A stretch of DNA of 64,000 nucleotides. Origin: JALZAI01 sp038207565 (GTDB taxonomy: Bacteria; Actinomycetota; Actinomycetes; Mycobacteriales; Jatrophihabitantaceae). The DNA lies in assembly GCA_038207565.1 (NCBI GenBank), contig JBBQZQ010000004.1:1-64000 (forward strand), in the 5' to 3' direction. A model generated the notes under the pieces. It ran no database searches and had not been told where the DNA came from. It was given only the letters and a program-made list of their open reading frames with translations. Positions 9,028 to 17,882 of the stretch are shown here, piece after piece; positions within the stretch are counted from its first letter, which is position 1; each line of letters opens with the position of its first letter. The translations under genes were made by a program, and so were the position numbers.

Positions 9028-10178
9028 GAGCTGTAGGCCGAGTTCTCTTCGACGTAGTCGTGGCTCAGGTCGTTGGTCCAGATCGTCGCCGTCTGCTCCC
9101 CTGCGTGCAGATCGGCGAGGATGTGCACCTCGCGCCCGGCCAGGTCGACCTTGGTGCGGTCCTCACCCGCGGCTCCGGCGCGGCATACCTGGACGCCGTT
9201 GATCGCCACGTCGAGCTGGTCGGGTTCGAAGGCGGCTGCGGTCGTGCCGATCGCAGCCAGTACCCGTCCCCAGTTCGGGTCGTTGCCGAACAGCGCGCAC
9301 TTGAGCAAGTTGTTGCGAGCGATGCTGCGCCCGACCTCGACCGCGTCGTTCTCGCTCGCCGCCCCGACCACCTGGACGCGCACTTCCTTCGTCGCGCCCT
9401 CGGCGTCGGCGATGAGCTGGCGGGCCAGATCGGCGCAGACCGCAGTGAGCGCCTGCGCGAACTGGGCGGGCTCGGGCTGCACCTGTGCCGCGCCGCTCGA
9501 CATCAGCAGGACCGTGTCATTGGTGGACATGCAACCGTCGGCGTCGACACGGTCGAACGTGGTGCGTGTCGCCGCGCGCAGCGCCCGGTCGGCGGTACCT
9601 GCGTCCAGACGCGCGTCGGTGGTGAGCACGCAGAGCATGGTGGCCAGTCCGGGAGCGAGCATGCCCGCGCCCTTGGCCATTGCGCCGACCGTCCATCCGG
9701 TTCCGGCGTGCAGGACTGCCTGCTTCGCGACGGTGTCGGTGGTACGGATCGCCTCGGCGGCCGCACCTCCCCCGTCGGCCGTGAGTGCCCCGACCACCGT
9801 CTTGACGCCGGAAAGCACGGCCGGCATCGGCAGGCGCTCGCCGATCAATCCGGTGGAGCAGACCGCGACCTCGCCGGCTCCGACACCGAGCGCGCTCGCC
9901 ACTGCTTCGGCCGTGTGGTGGGTGTCGGCGAAACCGCCGGGCCCGGTGCATGCGTTGGCCCCGCCAGAGTTCAGCACGACAGCGCGCACGCGATGCCCAC
10001 TCGCAACCTGCTGTGTCCAGAGCACGGGTGCAGCCTTCACGCGGTTGCCCGTGACGACCACGGCCGCGGTGTGGTCGGGGCCGTCGTTGACGACGAGGGC
10101 GAGATCGAGCGCGCCGCTCGCCTTGATCCCGGCGGCGATCCCCGCAGCACGGAACCCCTGTGCCGAGGTGACGCTCAT
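9024..10178 (-). CDS. argJ: bifunctional ornithine acetyltransferase / N-acetylglutamate synthase
   Basis: Transfers acetyl from N-acetylornithine to glutamate, recycling the acetyl group; many ArgJ proteins also use acetyl-CoA. 384 aa. The self-cleavage site is intact: KGAGMLAPGLATML, with Thr180 expected as the new N-terminal nucleophile of the beta chain. The C-terminus (GNDPNWGRVLAAIGTT, then NDLSHDYVEENSAYSS) matches the family and carries the active-site Asn. Overlaps argC and argB by four bases each. Confidence 0.97.
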   Translation of the reverse strand: MSVTSAQGFRAAGIAAGIKASGALDLALVVNDGPDHTAAVVVTGNRVKAAPVLWTQQVASGHRVRAVVLNSGGANACTGPGGFADTHHTAEAVASALGVGAGEVAVCSTGLIGERLPMPAVLSGVKTVVGALTADGGGAAAEAIRTTDTVAKQAVLHAGTGWTVGAMAKGAGMLAPGLATMLCVLTTDARLDAGTADRALRAATRTTFDRVDADGCMSTNDTVLLMSSGAAQVQPEPAQFAQALTAVCADLARQLIADAEGATKEVRVQVVGAASENDAVEVGRSIARNNLLKCALFGNDPNWGRVLAAIGTTAAAFEPDQLDVAINGVQVCRAGAAGEDRTKVDLAGREVHILADLHAGEQTATIWTNDLSHDYVEENSAYSS

Positions 10179-11188
10179 GGCGCGATTCCGTCGCTCGATA
10201 GGCCGGCTGTCTCGGACAGGCCCAGCATGAGGTTCGCGTTCTGCAGCGCCTGCCCGGCCGCACCCTTGCCGAGGTTGTCGATCGCGCTGGTCACGACGAT
10301 CCGTCCGGAGTCGCTGTCGACGACGGCTTGCAGGTGTGCGCAGTTCGAGCCGGCGGTAGCGCTCGTACGCGGCTGCTGGCCGTCGGGCAGGACGTGGACG
10401 AACGGCTCACCCGCATAGGCGTCGGCGAGCACCGCGCGGGCCCCGTCAGCCGAGATCGGGTGCGTCGCGCGCAAGCTGACCGAGGCGAGGATGCCGCGGG
10501 GCATCGGGGCCAGCACCGGCGTCATCGTGAGGGAGGAGATTCCGGCAGCCTGCTTGATCTCGGGGACGTGCCGGTGCGTGCCGACCTGGTATCCGCTCAG
10601 ATCGCCCATGACCTCGCTGCCCAGCAGATGGCTCAGCGGGCTGCGCCCGGCCCCGGAGGTACCGCTCGCCGAGACCACCACGACATCGGCTGCGTCGGCG
10701 ACGCCGGCAGCGATCAGCGGCGCGGCCGCCAGGATCACCGCGACGGCGTGGCAGCCGGTGTTCGCGACCCGGCAGGACCCGGCGATCGACGCGCGCTGCC
10801 CCGGCAGCTCGGGTAGCCCGTAGGTCCAGGCCGGATGGTGCTCGCCGGCGTAGTAGCGCGCGTACACCTGCGGATCGACGAGACGATGGTCGGACCCGAG
10901 GTCGATGATCCTGTGGCCGTCGGGTAGCTGCGCACAAAGTGCGGCCGAGGCCCCGTGCGGCAGCGCCAGGAAGGTCAGGTCTGCGTCGGCGAGCAGGTCC
11001 GGCGTGGTGTCGCTGAAGCTCAGGTGCGCCAGCGAGCGCAGATTCGGATGCAGCTCACCGACCGACTGCCCGACGTTGCCGTGGGCGCTCAGGGCGACGA
11101 CGTCCAGGTCCGGATGCGCCGCGACGAGACGCAGCAGCTCGCCGCCGGCGTAGCCGCTGGCTCCGGCGATCGCGATGCGGTGCCCCAT
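10175..11188 (-). CDS. argC: N-acetyl-gamma-glutamyl-phosphate reductase
   Basis: NADPH-dependent reductase of acetylglutamyl phosphate, first gene of the arginine operon. 337 aa. N-terminal nucleotide site IAGASGYAGGELLRL; the catalytic cysteine lies in NTGCHAVAV (usually xPGCYPT, so the neighbours of Cys differ); the later VSASGTSGAGR and HRHVPEI are standard. A CATAAT -10 element ends 7 bases before the ATG with no ribosome site between, so the mRNA is probably leaderless. Confidence 0.96.
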   Translation of the reverse strand: MGHRIAIAGASGYAGGELLRLVAAHPDLDVVALSAHGNVGQSVGELHPNLRSLAHLSFSDTTPDLLADADLTFLALPHGASAALCAQLPDGHRIIDLGSDHRLVDPQVYARYYAGEHHPAWTYGLPELPGQRASIAGSCRVANTGCHAVAVILAAAPLIAAGVADAADVVVVSASGTSGAGRSPLSHLLGSEVMGDLSGYQVGTHRHVPEIKQAAGISSLTMTPVLAPMPRGILASVSLRATHPISADGARAVLADAYAGEPFVHVLPDGQQPRTSATAGSNCAHLQAVVDSDSGRIVVTSAIDNLGKGAAGQALQNANLMLGLSETAGLSSDGIAP

Positions 11189-11189
11189 G

Positions 11190-11222
11190 CGAACAATTAT
11201 GCACCATGCTGCAACTTCATAC
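11190..11222 (-). promoter_or_regulatory. argC promoter and putative ARG box
   Basis: The minus strand just before argC is an AT-rich patch unlike its surroundings, containing TGCAGCATGGTGCATAATTG. The repeated TGCA/GCAT steps resemble actinobacterial ARG boxes. CATAAT (rc of 11196-11201) fits a -10 hexamer and lies 7 bases before the ATG, so an ArgR hexamer bound here would cover the transcription start. No clear -35 is visible. Confidence 0.5.
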
Positions 11223-11240
11223 GCTCAGGGGTCTCGTGCA

Positions 11241-11296
11241 CGTGATCGACGCGCTCTCCGGTGTGCTGGAGACCCCCGGAGAGCGTGTCGATCACG
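11241..11296 (-). terminator. 21-bp inverted repeat after pheT
   Basis: Arms at 11241-11261 (CGTGATCGACGCGCTCTCCGG) and 11276-11296 are complementary over 21 bases with one mismatch that can form a G-U pair, around a 14-base loop. It begins six bases after the pheT stop and ends before the argC promoter. The stem is very stable, but no T-run follows. It probably ends pheST transcription and insulates argC; it could also be a dispersed repeat. Confidence 0.6.
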
Positions 11297-11301
11297 AGAT
11301 G

Positions 11302-13782
11302 TCAGCTGCGCAGCACCGCTCCGGTTGCCTCGCCAGCTCGGGCGATCGCTGCGTCGCGCGCCGCGGTCGCTTCCTCCACCGTCAGCGTGCGGTCCGTCGC
11401 GCGGAAGCGCAGCGCGAACGCCAGCGACTTGAGTCCGGCGCCGAGCCGCACTTCGTCGGTGTAGGCGTCGAAGAGCCGCGCAGACTCGAGCAGCGAGCCC
11501 GCGCCCGCGCGCACAGCGGCCAGCACGTCGGCGGACGCGACGTCGGCTGCGACGACCAGGGCGACGTCGAGCAGCACCGGCGGAAAGGATGAGATGCGCG
11601 GCGCGGGTGCCGGCCCGGGCGGACTGACCGCGTCGAGGTCCAGCTCCATCGCGCAGGTGCGCGCGGGAAGCCCCAGAACGCCGATCACCCGCGGATGCAG
11701 CTCGCCGGCGTACCCGATGACCGCGCCGTCCAGCACGAGCTCGGCGCAGCGTCCGGGGTGCCACGGCGCGAGCTGGGCGGCGCGGACGTCGAGCGAGGCG
11801 CGGGCCGCACCCACGACGATGCGTGCTGCCTCGACAGCGTCCGCCCAGCTGGCGGTCCGTGCGCCGCCCCACCAGCCCGGCCGTTCCAGTTCGCCGCAGA
11901 GCACGGCGCCGATGTGGCGGGGCTGCGGCGGGATCGACGCGAACAGGGCAGTCAGCACCGCCTCGTCGGGACGAGCGTCGACGCCGGGACGCGGCACGTC
12001 CGGCACCGTGGGGTCGGTGTGGAAGACCAGCCCTTCCTCGAAGATCGCGATGTCGCGGTTGCCGCGGCCGAGGTTGCGCACCAGCGTGGCCAGCAGCCCC
12101 GGCAATAGCGACGTGCGCAGTTCCGGTTCACTCTCCGACAGCGGATTCGCCAGCCGCAGCGCTGCGCGGCGCGGGTCGTCCGGTGCCAGCCCGAATGCGT
12201 CATGGACGCTCGGCGACACGAACGGGTAGGTGAGCACTTCGAGGAATCCGGCCGCGGCCAGCGCACGCCCGACCGACCTGCGCAAAGCCTGCGCAGCGGT
12301 CAGGCCGCTGCCGGCGATCGGTGCAGGGAGCACCGAGGGCAGCTTGTCGTAACCGGCGAGGCGGACAACCTCCTCGACGAGATCGGCAGGAGCTTGCAGA
12401 TCCGGGCGCCAGGTCGGCGGCTGTACCTGCAGCATGTCGCCGCCCCCGTCGACGACGCAGCCGACCACCTTCAGGTGGGCCATGACCTCCTCAGGTGGGA
12501 TCGGCATTCCCGCGGTCGCCTCGGCACGCCCTGCGGGAAGGGGGATCACCGGCGGCGGCGGCGGATCCCCCACGACCGTGTATCCGTCGACGGCGCTCGC
12601 GCCGCCGTACTCCACGAGCAGGTCGACGCAACGCCGCAGCGCCACGCCCGCGATGTCGGGATCGACGCCGCGCTCGAAGCGCCGCGACGCCTCACTGGGC
12701 AGCTTGTGCCGGCGCGCGGTGAACGCGATCGAGGTCGGGTTCCAGTGCGCCGCCTCGAGGACGATGTCGGTGGTGCCGTCGCCGATCTCGGTCGACGCTC
12801 CGCCCATCACGCCGGCGAGCGCGATCGCACCCGAGTCGTCGGTGACCACGAGGTCGGCGGGCTCGATGCTGCGCACCGAACCGTCCAGAGTGGTCAACTT
12901 CTCGCCCGGGTCGGCTCGCCGCACGCGGATCGGACCGGACAGCTTCGCGCGATCGAATGCGTGCAAAGGCTGGCCGGTCTCGAGCATCACGTAGTTCGTC
13001 ACGTCGACGGCGAGCGAGATCGGGCGCATGCCGCACTGCTGCAACCGCCGCGTCATCCAGTCCGGCGACGGGGCGGACGGGTCGAGCCCGGTCACCGCCA
13101 TCGCGGAGAATCGGTCGCAACCGGCGAGGTCGTCGACGTGCACCTCGTAGGCCTTGTCGTCGGGCTCGGGGAGCGCGACGGTGATGTCATGAAACGGCGT
13201 GCCGAGCGCGGCCGCGGCCTCGCGGGCCAGGCCGCGGATCGAGAGGCAGTAGCCGCGGTCTGTGGTGACTGCGACGTCGAGCACGGCCTCGTCCATGCCG
13301 AGCACATCGAGCGCGTCGGCGCCCGGTTCGGCCGTCCCTGCAGGCAGGACCAGGATGCCGTCGTGCTCGTCGCCGATGCCGAGTTCGCGGACGGAGCAGA
13401 TCATGCCGTCGGAGACGTGACCGTAGGTCTTGCGCGCCGAGATGGCGAAACCGCCGGCCAGCTCGGCGCCGGGCAGGGCCACGACGACGAGATCGCCCAC
13501 GGCGAAATTGGACGCACCGCACACGATGCCGCGGGGCTCGTCACCGTCGTTGTGCGGGCCCACGTCGACCGCGCACCAGCGGATCGTCTTGCCGTTCTTC
13601 TGCGGCTCCGCGGCGAAGGACACCACGCGTCCGACGACGAGCGGACCCGAGAGGCCCTTGGCCCCGCTCTCGACGCCCTCGACCTCCATGCCGATGCGGA
13701 TCATCGCCTCGGCGAGATCTCGTCCGGACAGACCCGTGGGCAGCTCTGCGTGCTCGCCCAGCCAGCTCAGCGGCGCGCGCAT
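11302..13782 (-). CDS. pheT: phenylalanyl-tRNA synthetase beta chain
   Basis: Large subunit of the alpha2-beta2 PheRS; binds tRNA-Phe and carries editing. 826 aa. Domains in order: EMAP/OB-type tRNA-binding domain (about 40-150, with ICSVRELGIGDEHDGIL), B3/B4 editing domain (about 210-380), B5 domain (about 400-480), a catalytic-like core (about 480-690) and the C-terminal anticodon-binding FDX-ACB domain (SSFPPVLLDVALVV and after). Starts 64 bases after pheS; pairs with it in the heterotetramer. Confidence 0.96.
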   Translation of the reverse strand: MRAPLSWLGEHAELPTGLSGRDLAEAMIRIGMEVEGVESGAKGLSGPLVVGRVVSFAAEPQKNGKTIRWCAVDVGPHNDGDEPRGIVCGASNFAVGDLVVVALPGAELAGGFAISARKTYGHVSDGMICSVRELGIGDEHDGILVLPAGTAEPGADALDVLGMDEAVLDVAVTTDRGYCLSIRGLAREAAAALGTPFHDITVALPEPDDKAYEVHVDDLAGCDRFSAMAVTGLDPSAPSPDWMTRRLQQCGMRPISLAVDVTNYVMLETGQPLHAFDRAKLSGPIRVRRADPGEKLTTLDGSVRSIEPADLVVTDDSGAIALAGVMGGASTEIGDGTTDIVLEAAHWNPTSIAFTARRHKLPSEASRRFERGVDPDIAGVALRRCVDLLVEYGGASAVDGYTVVGDPPPPPVIPLPAGRAEATAGMPIPPEEVMAHLKVVGCVVDGGGDMLQVQPPTWRPDLQAPADLVEEVVRLAGYDKLPSVLPAPIAGSGLTAAQALRRSVGRALAAAGFLEVLTYPFVSPSVHDAFGLAPDDPRRAALRLANPLSESEPELRTSLLPGLLATLVRNLGRGNRDIAIFEEGLVFHTDPTVPDVPRPGVDARPDEAVLTALFASIPPQPRHIGAVLCGELERPGWWGGARTASWADAVEAARIVVGAARASLDVRAAQLAPWHPGRCAELVLDGAVIGYAGELHPRVIGVLGLPARTCAMELDLDAVSPPGPAPAPRISSFPPVLLDVALVVAADVASADVLAAVRAGAGSLLESARLFDAYTDEVRLGAGLKSLAFALRFRATDRTLTVEEATAARDAAIARAGEATGAVLRS

Positions 13783-13846
13783 GCCCGCTCACCTCCAGCA
13801 ACGCCGGCCGGCCGGCTGGGCATGAGCAGGCTGCGTCCGGTTCGCA

Positions 13847-14950
13847 TCAGGCCTCCGTCCCGAAGGCTGCGGTGAACCGCACGTCGCCCTCGATGATGTC
13901 GCGCATGTCCTCGACGTCGTTGCGGAACATCAACGAGCGTTCGATCCCCATCCCGAATGCGAATCCGCTGAAGCGCTCGGGATCGATGCCACAGGCGGTC
14001 AGGACGCGCGGGTTCACCATGCCGCAGCCACCCCACTCGATCCAGCCCTCGCTGTCGCAGGTGCGGCAAGGGCGATCGGGATTGCCGACCGACGCACCGC
14101 GGCAGACGAAGCAGACCAGATCCATCTCCGCGCTGGGCTCGGTGAACGGGAAGTAGTGCGGGCGCAGGCGCGTCTGGATACCCGCACCGAACATCGCCTC
14201 GACCATGTGATCGAGCGTCCCCTTCAGATTGGCCATGGTGACGCCCGCGTCGACAACCAGCCCCTCGATCTGGTGGAAGACCGGCGTGTGCGTCGCATCG
14301 AGCTCGTCGGTCCGGAACACCTTGCCCGGGCAGATCATGTAGATCGGTGGCTCGCGGCGCAGCATGGCCCGGATCTGCACCGGCGACGTCTGCGTCCGCA
14401 GCACCAGCCCGGCCGACGGCGGGTCGAGGAAGAACGTGTCGGTCAGGTCGCGCGAGGGATGGTCGGGCGGGGTGTTGAGCGCGTCGAAGTTGAACCACTC
14501 GGCCTCGAGCTCGGGACCCTCCGCAATCTCGTAGCCCATCGCGACGAAGACGTCCTCGAGCCGCTCCATGATCGTGGTCAGCGGGTGGCGGGCTCCGGCG
14601 AGGCGACGGTCGGTGGGCAGTGTGACGTCGACGGCCTCCTCGACCAGCACCCGCTCGTCGCGCTCGGCCTCGAGTTCGCCCTGCCGCTTCGACAACGCCT
14701 TGCCGATCTCGGCACGGGACTTCCCCACCCGCTGGCCCGCGGCCTTCTTGGCGGCAGGAGGAAGTGCCCCGATCTCGCGGTTGGCCAGCGCCAGCGGGGA
14801 GCGGTCGCCGGCGTGGGCGAGGCGCGCCGACTTGAGCTCCTCGAGCGAGGTTGCGTCCTGGAATGCGGCGAGCGCCGCCGCAACGGCGGCATCGATCGCC
14901 TCCGGTTGCAGGGCGGCCACCTCCACGGGGTCGAAGCTCGGATTGGGCAT
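13847..14950 (-). CDS. pheS: phenylalanyl-tRNA synthetase alpha chain
   Basis: Catalytic subunit of PheRS, class II. 367 aa. N-terminal coiled-coil arm (about 1-100) for tRNA, motif 1 region HPLTTIMERLEDVF, motif 2 within CPGKVFRTDELDATHTP, and motif 3 GFAFGMGIERSLMFR. It precedes pheT as in nearly all bacteria. I see no obvious tRNA-Phe-type leader peptide upstream, where trmH ends 46 bases away. Confidence 0.97.
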   Translation of the reverse strand: MPNPSFDPVEVAALQPEAIDAAVAAALAAFQDATSLEELKSARLAHAGDRSPLALANREIGALPPAAKKAAGQRVGKSRAEIGKALSKRQGELEAERDERVLVEEAVDVTLPTDRRLAGARHPLTTIMERLEDVFVAMGYEIAEGPELEAEWFNFDALNTPPDHPSRDLTDTFFLDPPSAGLVLRTQTSPVQIRAMLRREPPIYMICPGKVFRTDELDATHTPVFHQIEGLVVDAGVTMANLKGTLDHMVEAMFGAGIQTRLRPHYFPFTEPSAEMDLVCFVCRGASVGNPDRPCRTCDSEGWIEWGGCGMVNPRVLTACGIDPERFSGFAFGMGIERSLMFRNDVEDMRDIIEGDVRFTAAFGTEA

Positions 14951-14995
14951 GCGGGCGTCACGTCTCTCGTCAGCTGCTGGATCGGCCCGTCGAGT

Positions 14996-15778
14996 TTATG
15001 GGGACGGCGGTGACGGCAGGCGGCCGCGCTGGGCCCGCGCGCTCGCGTACAGGCACACCGCGGCCGCCGCGGCCAGGTTGAGGCTCTCGGCACGGCCGTG
15101 GATCGGCACGCGGACTGACCTGTCGGCAGCGGCGACGACGGCCCCGGGCAAGCCATGCGCCTCCGTACCGAAGAGCCAGGCGGTGGGGCGCTCGAGCCCG
15201 TCGACCTCGTCCAGATCGTTCGGGGCGCTTCCACTAGTGGCAAGGACAGTGAGGCCCGCCGCACGGACGCCCGCAACCACGTCCTCGATACCGGACTCGA
15301 CCACGACGTCGACGTGGAACAGGCTGCCGGCGCTCGCCCGCACGCACTTGCTGTTGTAGACGTCCACTCCCCCGGCCAGCACCACCGCGTCGGCGCCGGC
15401 GGCGTCGGCGGTTCGCAGGATCGCGCCGGCGTTGCCGGGATCGTTGGGCTCGACCAGCACGGCGACGAGGCGCGCGCCCCCGATCGCGTCGGGCAGCGCG
15501 ACATCGACCCGGCGGCACACCGCGATCAGGCCCTGCGGCGTGGTTGTATCCGACAGCGCCGCGGCGTCCTTGGCGCTGATCTCGGCGGCGTCGCCGGTCA
15601 GCTCCGGATGGCGCTGCATCGCCTCGGCAGTGGCGAACAGCTCCACGACCGCACCCGCCGCCAAGGCTGCACGCACCGATTGCGCCCCCTCGGCAAGGAA
15701 ACGCCCGGCCTCGCGGCGCGCCTGGCGTCGGGTGAGACGTCGAGCGGCGGCGAGCCGGGCGTTCGCTGAGCTGAGCAC
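14996..15778 (-). CDS. SpoU-family RNA 2'-O-methyltransferase (TrmH/TsnR-like)
   Basis: SAM-dependent 2'-O-ribose methyltransferase of the SPOUT class, probably acting on rRNA or tRNA. About 260 aa. N-terminal L30e-like substrate-binding domain (RRLTRRQARREAGRFLAEG); C-terminal trefoil-knot domain with the three SpoU motifs LVEPNDPGNAGAILRTADAA, LFGTEAHGLP and IPIHGRAESLNLAAAAAV-type sequence. GTG 15778 gives the usual N-terminus; an upstream frame would run into rplT. It sits between rplT and pheS as tsnR does in mycobacteria. The target base is not predictable here. Confidence 0.9.
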   Translation of the reverse strand: MLSSANARLAAARRLTRRQARREAGRFLAEGAQSVRAALAAGAVVELFATAEAMQRHPELTGDAAEISAKDAAALSDTTTPQGLIAVCRRVDVALPDAIGGARLVAVLVEPNDPGNAGAILRTADAAGADAVVLAGGVDVYNSKCVRASAGSLFHVDVVVESGIEDVVAGVRAAGLTVLATSGSAPNDLDEVDGLERPTAWLFGTEAHGLPGAVVAAADRSVRVPIHGRAESLNLAAAAAVCLYASARAQRGRLPSPPSP

Positions 15779-15818
15779 GCGTGCGCTGTGTTCTCCGGCC
15801 GGCGTTGCGGGCCCGCGG

Positions 15819-16211
15819 TCAGGCAGCAGAGGACGTGGCGCCGCCGATGCCCTCTGCGGCAACAGCGTCCTTGGCGACTGTGGCCAGCACGGTGAAGGCC
15901 GCCGGGTCGGAGACCGCGATGTCGGCGAGCACCTTGCGGTCGACGGTCACCCCGGCCAGGCGCAGGCCCTGGATGAAGCGGTTGTAGGTGATGTCGTTCG
16001 CGCGGGCCGCCGCGTTGATGCGGGTGATCCACAGCTGGCGAAAGTCACCCTTACGGGCCTTGCGGTCCCGGTACTGGTAGGTCGAGGAGTGCAGCAGCTG
16101 CTCCTTCGCCTTCCGGTAGAGCCGGGAGCGCTGGCCGCGGTAGCCGCTCGCGGCTTCCAGGGTCGTCCGGCGCTTCTTGTGGGCGTTCACTGCCCGCTTG
16201 ACGCGTGCCAC
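15819..16211 (-). CDS. rplT: 50S ribosomal protein L20
   Basis: Large-subunit assembly protein binding 23S rRNA. 130 aa, very basic at the N-terminus (MARVKRAVNAHKKRRTTLE), with the L20 globular domain IQGLRLAGVTVDRKVLADIA near the C-terminus. GTG start. Third gene of the infC-rpmI-rplT operon; in many bacteria L20 represses this operon, but no clear L20 site was identified here. Confidence 0.97.
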   Translation of the reverse strand: MARVKRAVNAHKKRRTTLEAASGYRGQRSRLYRKAKEQLLHSSTYQYRDRKARKGDFRQLWITRINAAARANDITYNRFIQGLRLAGVTVDRKVLADIAVSDPAAFTVLATVAKDAVAAEGIGGATSSAA

Positions 16212-16277
16212 GGTGAGTCCTTCGGTTTTCGGGCCGTCGCTGTCGACGGCGAGAGGGGGAGAAGAGGAGGGACCGCG

Positions 16278-16472
16278 TCAGCGGCCGAGCATCCGCTTGA
16301 CGCGCGGAACGTCGACGGCCGAGACCTCCTCGGTGCCGGACAGCCGACGGGTGAGCGTCGAGGACTTGCGCTCGAGCTTGTGCCGCTTGCCGGCGCGCTG
16401 CACGAGCAGCTTGCCGGTCCCGGTGACCTTGACGCGCTTCTTCATCCCGCTGTGGGTCTTGTTCTTGGGCAT
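16278..16472 (-). CDS. rpmI: 50S ribosomal protein L35
   Basis: Small basic ribosomal protein, 64 aa, starting MPKNKTHSGMKKRVKVTGTG, the standard L35 signature, and ending RVKRMLGR. ATG 16472 is the only start that fits the family. Lies between infC and rplT with gaps of 77 and 66 bases. Confidence 0.97.
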   Translation of the reverse strand: MPKNKTHSGMKKRVKVTGTGKLLVQRAGKRHKLERKSSTLTRRLSGTEEVSAVDVPRVKRMLGR

Positions 16473-16549
16473 CTGGTGCTTGTCCTTAATCGGTGCCGAC
16501 GACGTTCGCCGGCTCACTTCGATGATCAACCGTGGTGGCTGACCATCGT

Positions 16550-17131
16550 TCATTCGCTGATCTCGGCCGGTGTGGACTCAATGGGCTCGGCGGCCCGTGG
16601 AGCACGCACGGTTCTGGGTGCATTGCGATGCGGAGCAACGACCATGATCATGTTTCGACCGTCCTGCTTCGGCGAGGCCTCGACGAAGCCCAAATCCGCA
16701 ATGTCCTCGGCCAGACGCTGCAACAACCTGAACCCCAGTTCGGGGCGCGACTGCTCGCGCCCGCGGAACATGATCGTGACCTTGACCTTGTCACCCTGTT
16801 TCAGGAACCGCTCGACGTGACCCTTCTTGGTCTCGTAGTCGTGCGAATCGATCTTGGGACGCAGCTTCATCTCTTTGATGACGGTCAATGCCTGGTTACG
16901 GCGAGCCTCGCGGGCCTTCTGGGCGCTCTCGTACTTGAATTTGCCGTAGTCCATGAGCTTGCAGACGGGCGGCCGCGCCATAGGCGCGACCTCGACGAGA
17001 TCCAGGTCTGACTCCGCAGCCAGTTCGAGGGCCTTGCCGATCGGCACGATGCCGACCTGCTCCCCCTCGGGCCCGACGAGGCGGACCTCGGGGACGCGGA
17101 TCCGGTCGTTGATCCTCGGTTCGGAACTGAT
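16550..17131 (-). CDS. infC: translation initiation factor IF-3 (AUC start)
   Basis: Binds the 30S subunit and checks start-codon choice. 193 aa. The N-domain (ISSEPRINDRIRVPEVRLVG...) and C-domain (GREQSRPELGFRLLQRLAED, QDGRNMIMVVAP) are complete. The frame reaches the conserved N-terminus only with an ATC codon at 17131; no ATG, GTG or TTG lies in frame between the upstream TAG and Val-45. A perfect GGAGGT precedes it. AUU/AUC starts of infC are known to serve autoregulation, because IF-3 itself rejects them. Starting at GTG inside the gene would delete the conserved first 28 residues or more. Confidence 0.95.
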   Translation of the reverse strand: MSSEPRINDRIRVPEVRLVGPEGEQVGIVPIGKALELAAESDLDLVEVAPMARPPVCKLMDYGKFKYESAQKAREARRNQALTVIKEMKLRPKIDSHDYETKKGHVERFLKQGDKVKVTIMFRGREQSRPELGFRLLQRLAEDIADLGFVEASPKQDGRNMIMVVAPHRNAPRTVRAPRAAEPIESTPAEISE

Positions 17132-17140
17132 GAGACCTCC
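17129..17140 (-). promoter_or_regulatory. ribosome site and AUC start codon of infC
   Basis: GGAGGT (rc of 17135-17140), three bases, then ATC (rc of 17129-17131). The strong ribosome site decides the start in the absence of a normal codon and matches the known discrimination-based control of IF-3 synthesis. Confidence 0.8.
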
Positions 17141-17220
17141 AAGGTCGACATAGCTGACTGGTGCTGGTGCCGGTTGTTGCCGGTCCTACTGCTGGCGTGC
17201 TGCGGGGTTCCGTCTGGGAT

Positions 17221-17254
17221 GAGAAAGACCCCGCTGCGGCGTGCGCACGGGGCC
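17221..17254 (-). terminator. putative attenuator hairpin in the infC leader
   Basis: On the minus strand GGCCCCGTGCG pairs with CGCAGCGGGGTC (rc of 17227-17254) around a short loop, followed by TTTCTC. It lies about 90 bases before the infC start, inside the expected leader. The hairpin plus pyrimidine run is terminator-like and would fit ribosomal-protein or IF-3 leader attenuation. The leader otherwise (17132-17434) contains the divergent promoter area towards the DUF1844 gene and no other gene. Confidence 0.5.
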
Positions 17255-17434
17255 TCGAGCTACCCGACCAGTCCGTCCCGCGCGACTGCGCGGACGCCGC
17301 CCGGCGGGTGCCGGGCGACACGGACCGGACCCGGCACACTGGTGACGCTGCATGGCTCGGGTGGGAAACGGTGAGGTCTCCGCTTGCACACCCCCGCCAT
17401 GGGCGGAGGCTGGTCGCGATGACAGGCTATCAGC

Positions 17435-17878
17435 GTGGCAGACACCGATCCAACTACTGCGACCCGCTCGGGCAACGGCCCCGCGACCCCGGGCATTCCC
17501 GGCAGCGCCTCGCTGCCCCATCCGGCAGCCGCGATCCCGTTGCCCCCGCACGGTTTCGACAACCTGGAGGACACGCCGCTCCGCGAGCTCGCCGGGGTGC
17601 CGTCGGTCGAGGTGATCACCCGCGCCGCGGTACTGCTGATGAGCGCATCCGCCGAGAAGCTCGGCCTGGCACCGGACGGGGAACCGTATCTGGACCTGGA
17701 CGAGGCGCGGCGGTTGATCACAGCCCTGGCCGGCCTGCTCGCATCGTCGCAGGAATACCTGGGCGCGCACCGGCAGCCCCTGCGCGACGGTCTGCGCTCG
17801 CTGCAGGCCGCGTTCCGCGAGGCATCGCGTTACCCCGACGATCCGGGCAAGGGTCCCGGCGAGAGCTACCTGTCCTAG
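17435..17878 (+). CDS. DUF1844 protein
   Basis: Small conserved actinobacterial protein of unknown function, 147 aa, cytosolic. The first 45 residues are low-complexity and proline/alanine-rich; the conserved part begins at about LRELAGVPSVEVITRAAVLL and runs through the acidic DLDEARRLITALAGLLASSQEYLG, a mostly helical domain. Transcribed away from infC, an arrangement common in actinobacteria. Four bases separate it from the DUF72 gene, so the pair is probably one operon. Confidence 0.85.
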   Translation: MADTDPTTATRSGNGPATPGIPGSASLPHPAAAIPLPPHGFDNLEDTPLRELAGVPSVEVITRAAVLLMSASAEKLGLAPDGEPYLDLDEARRLITALAGLLASSQEYLGAHRQPLRDGLRSLQAAFREASRYPDDPGKGPGESYLS

Positions 17879-17882
17879 CGGG

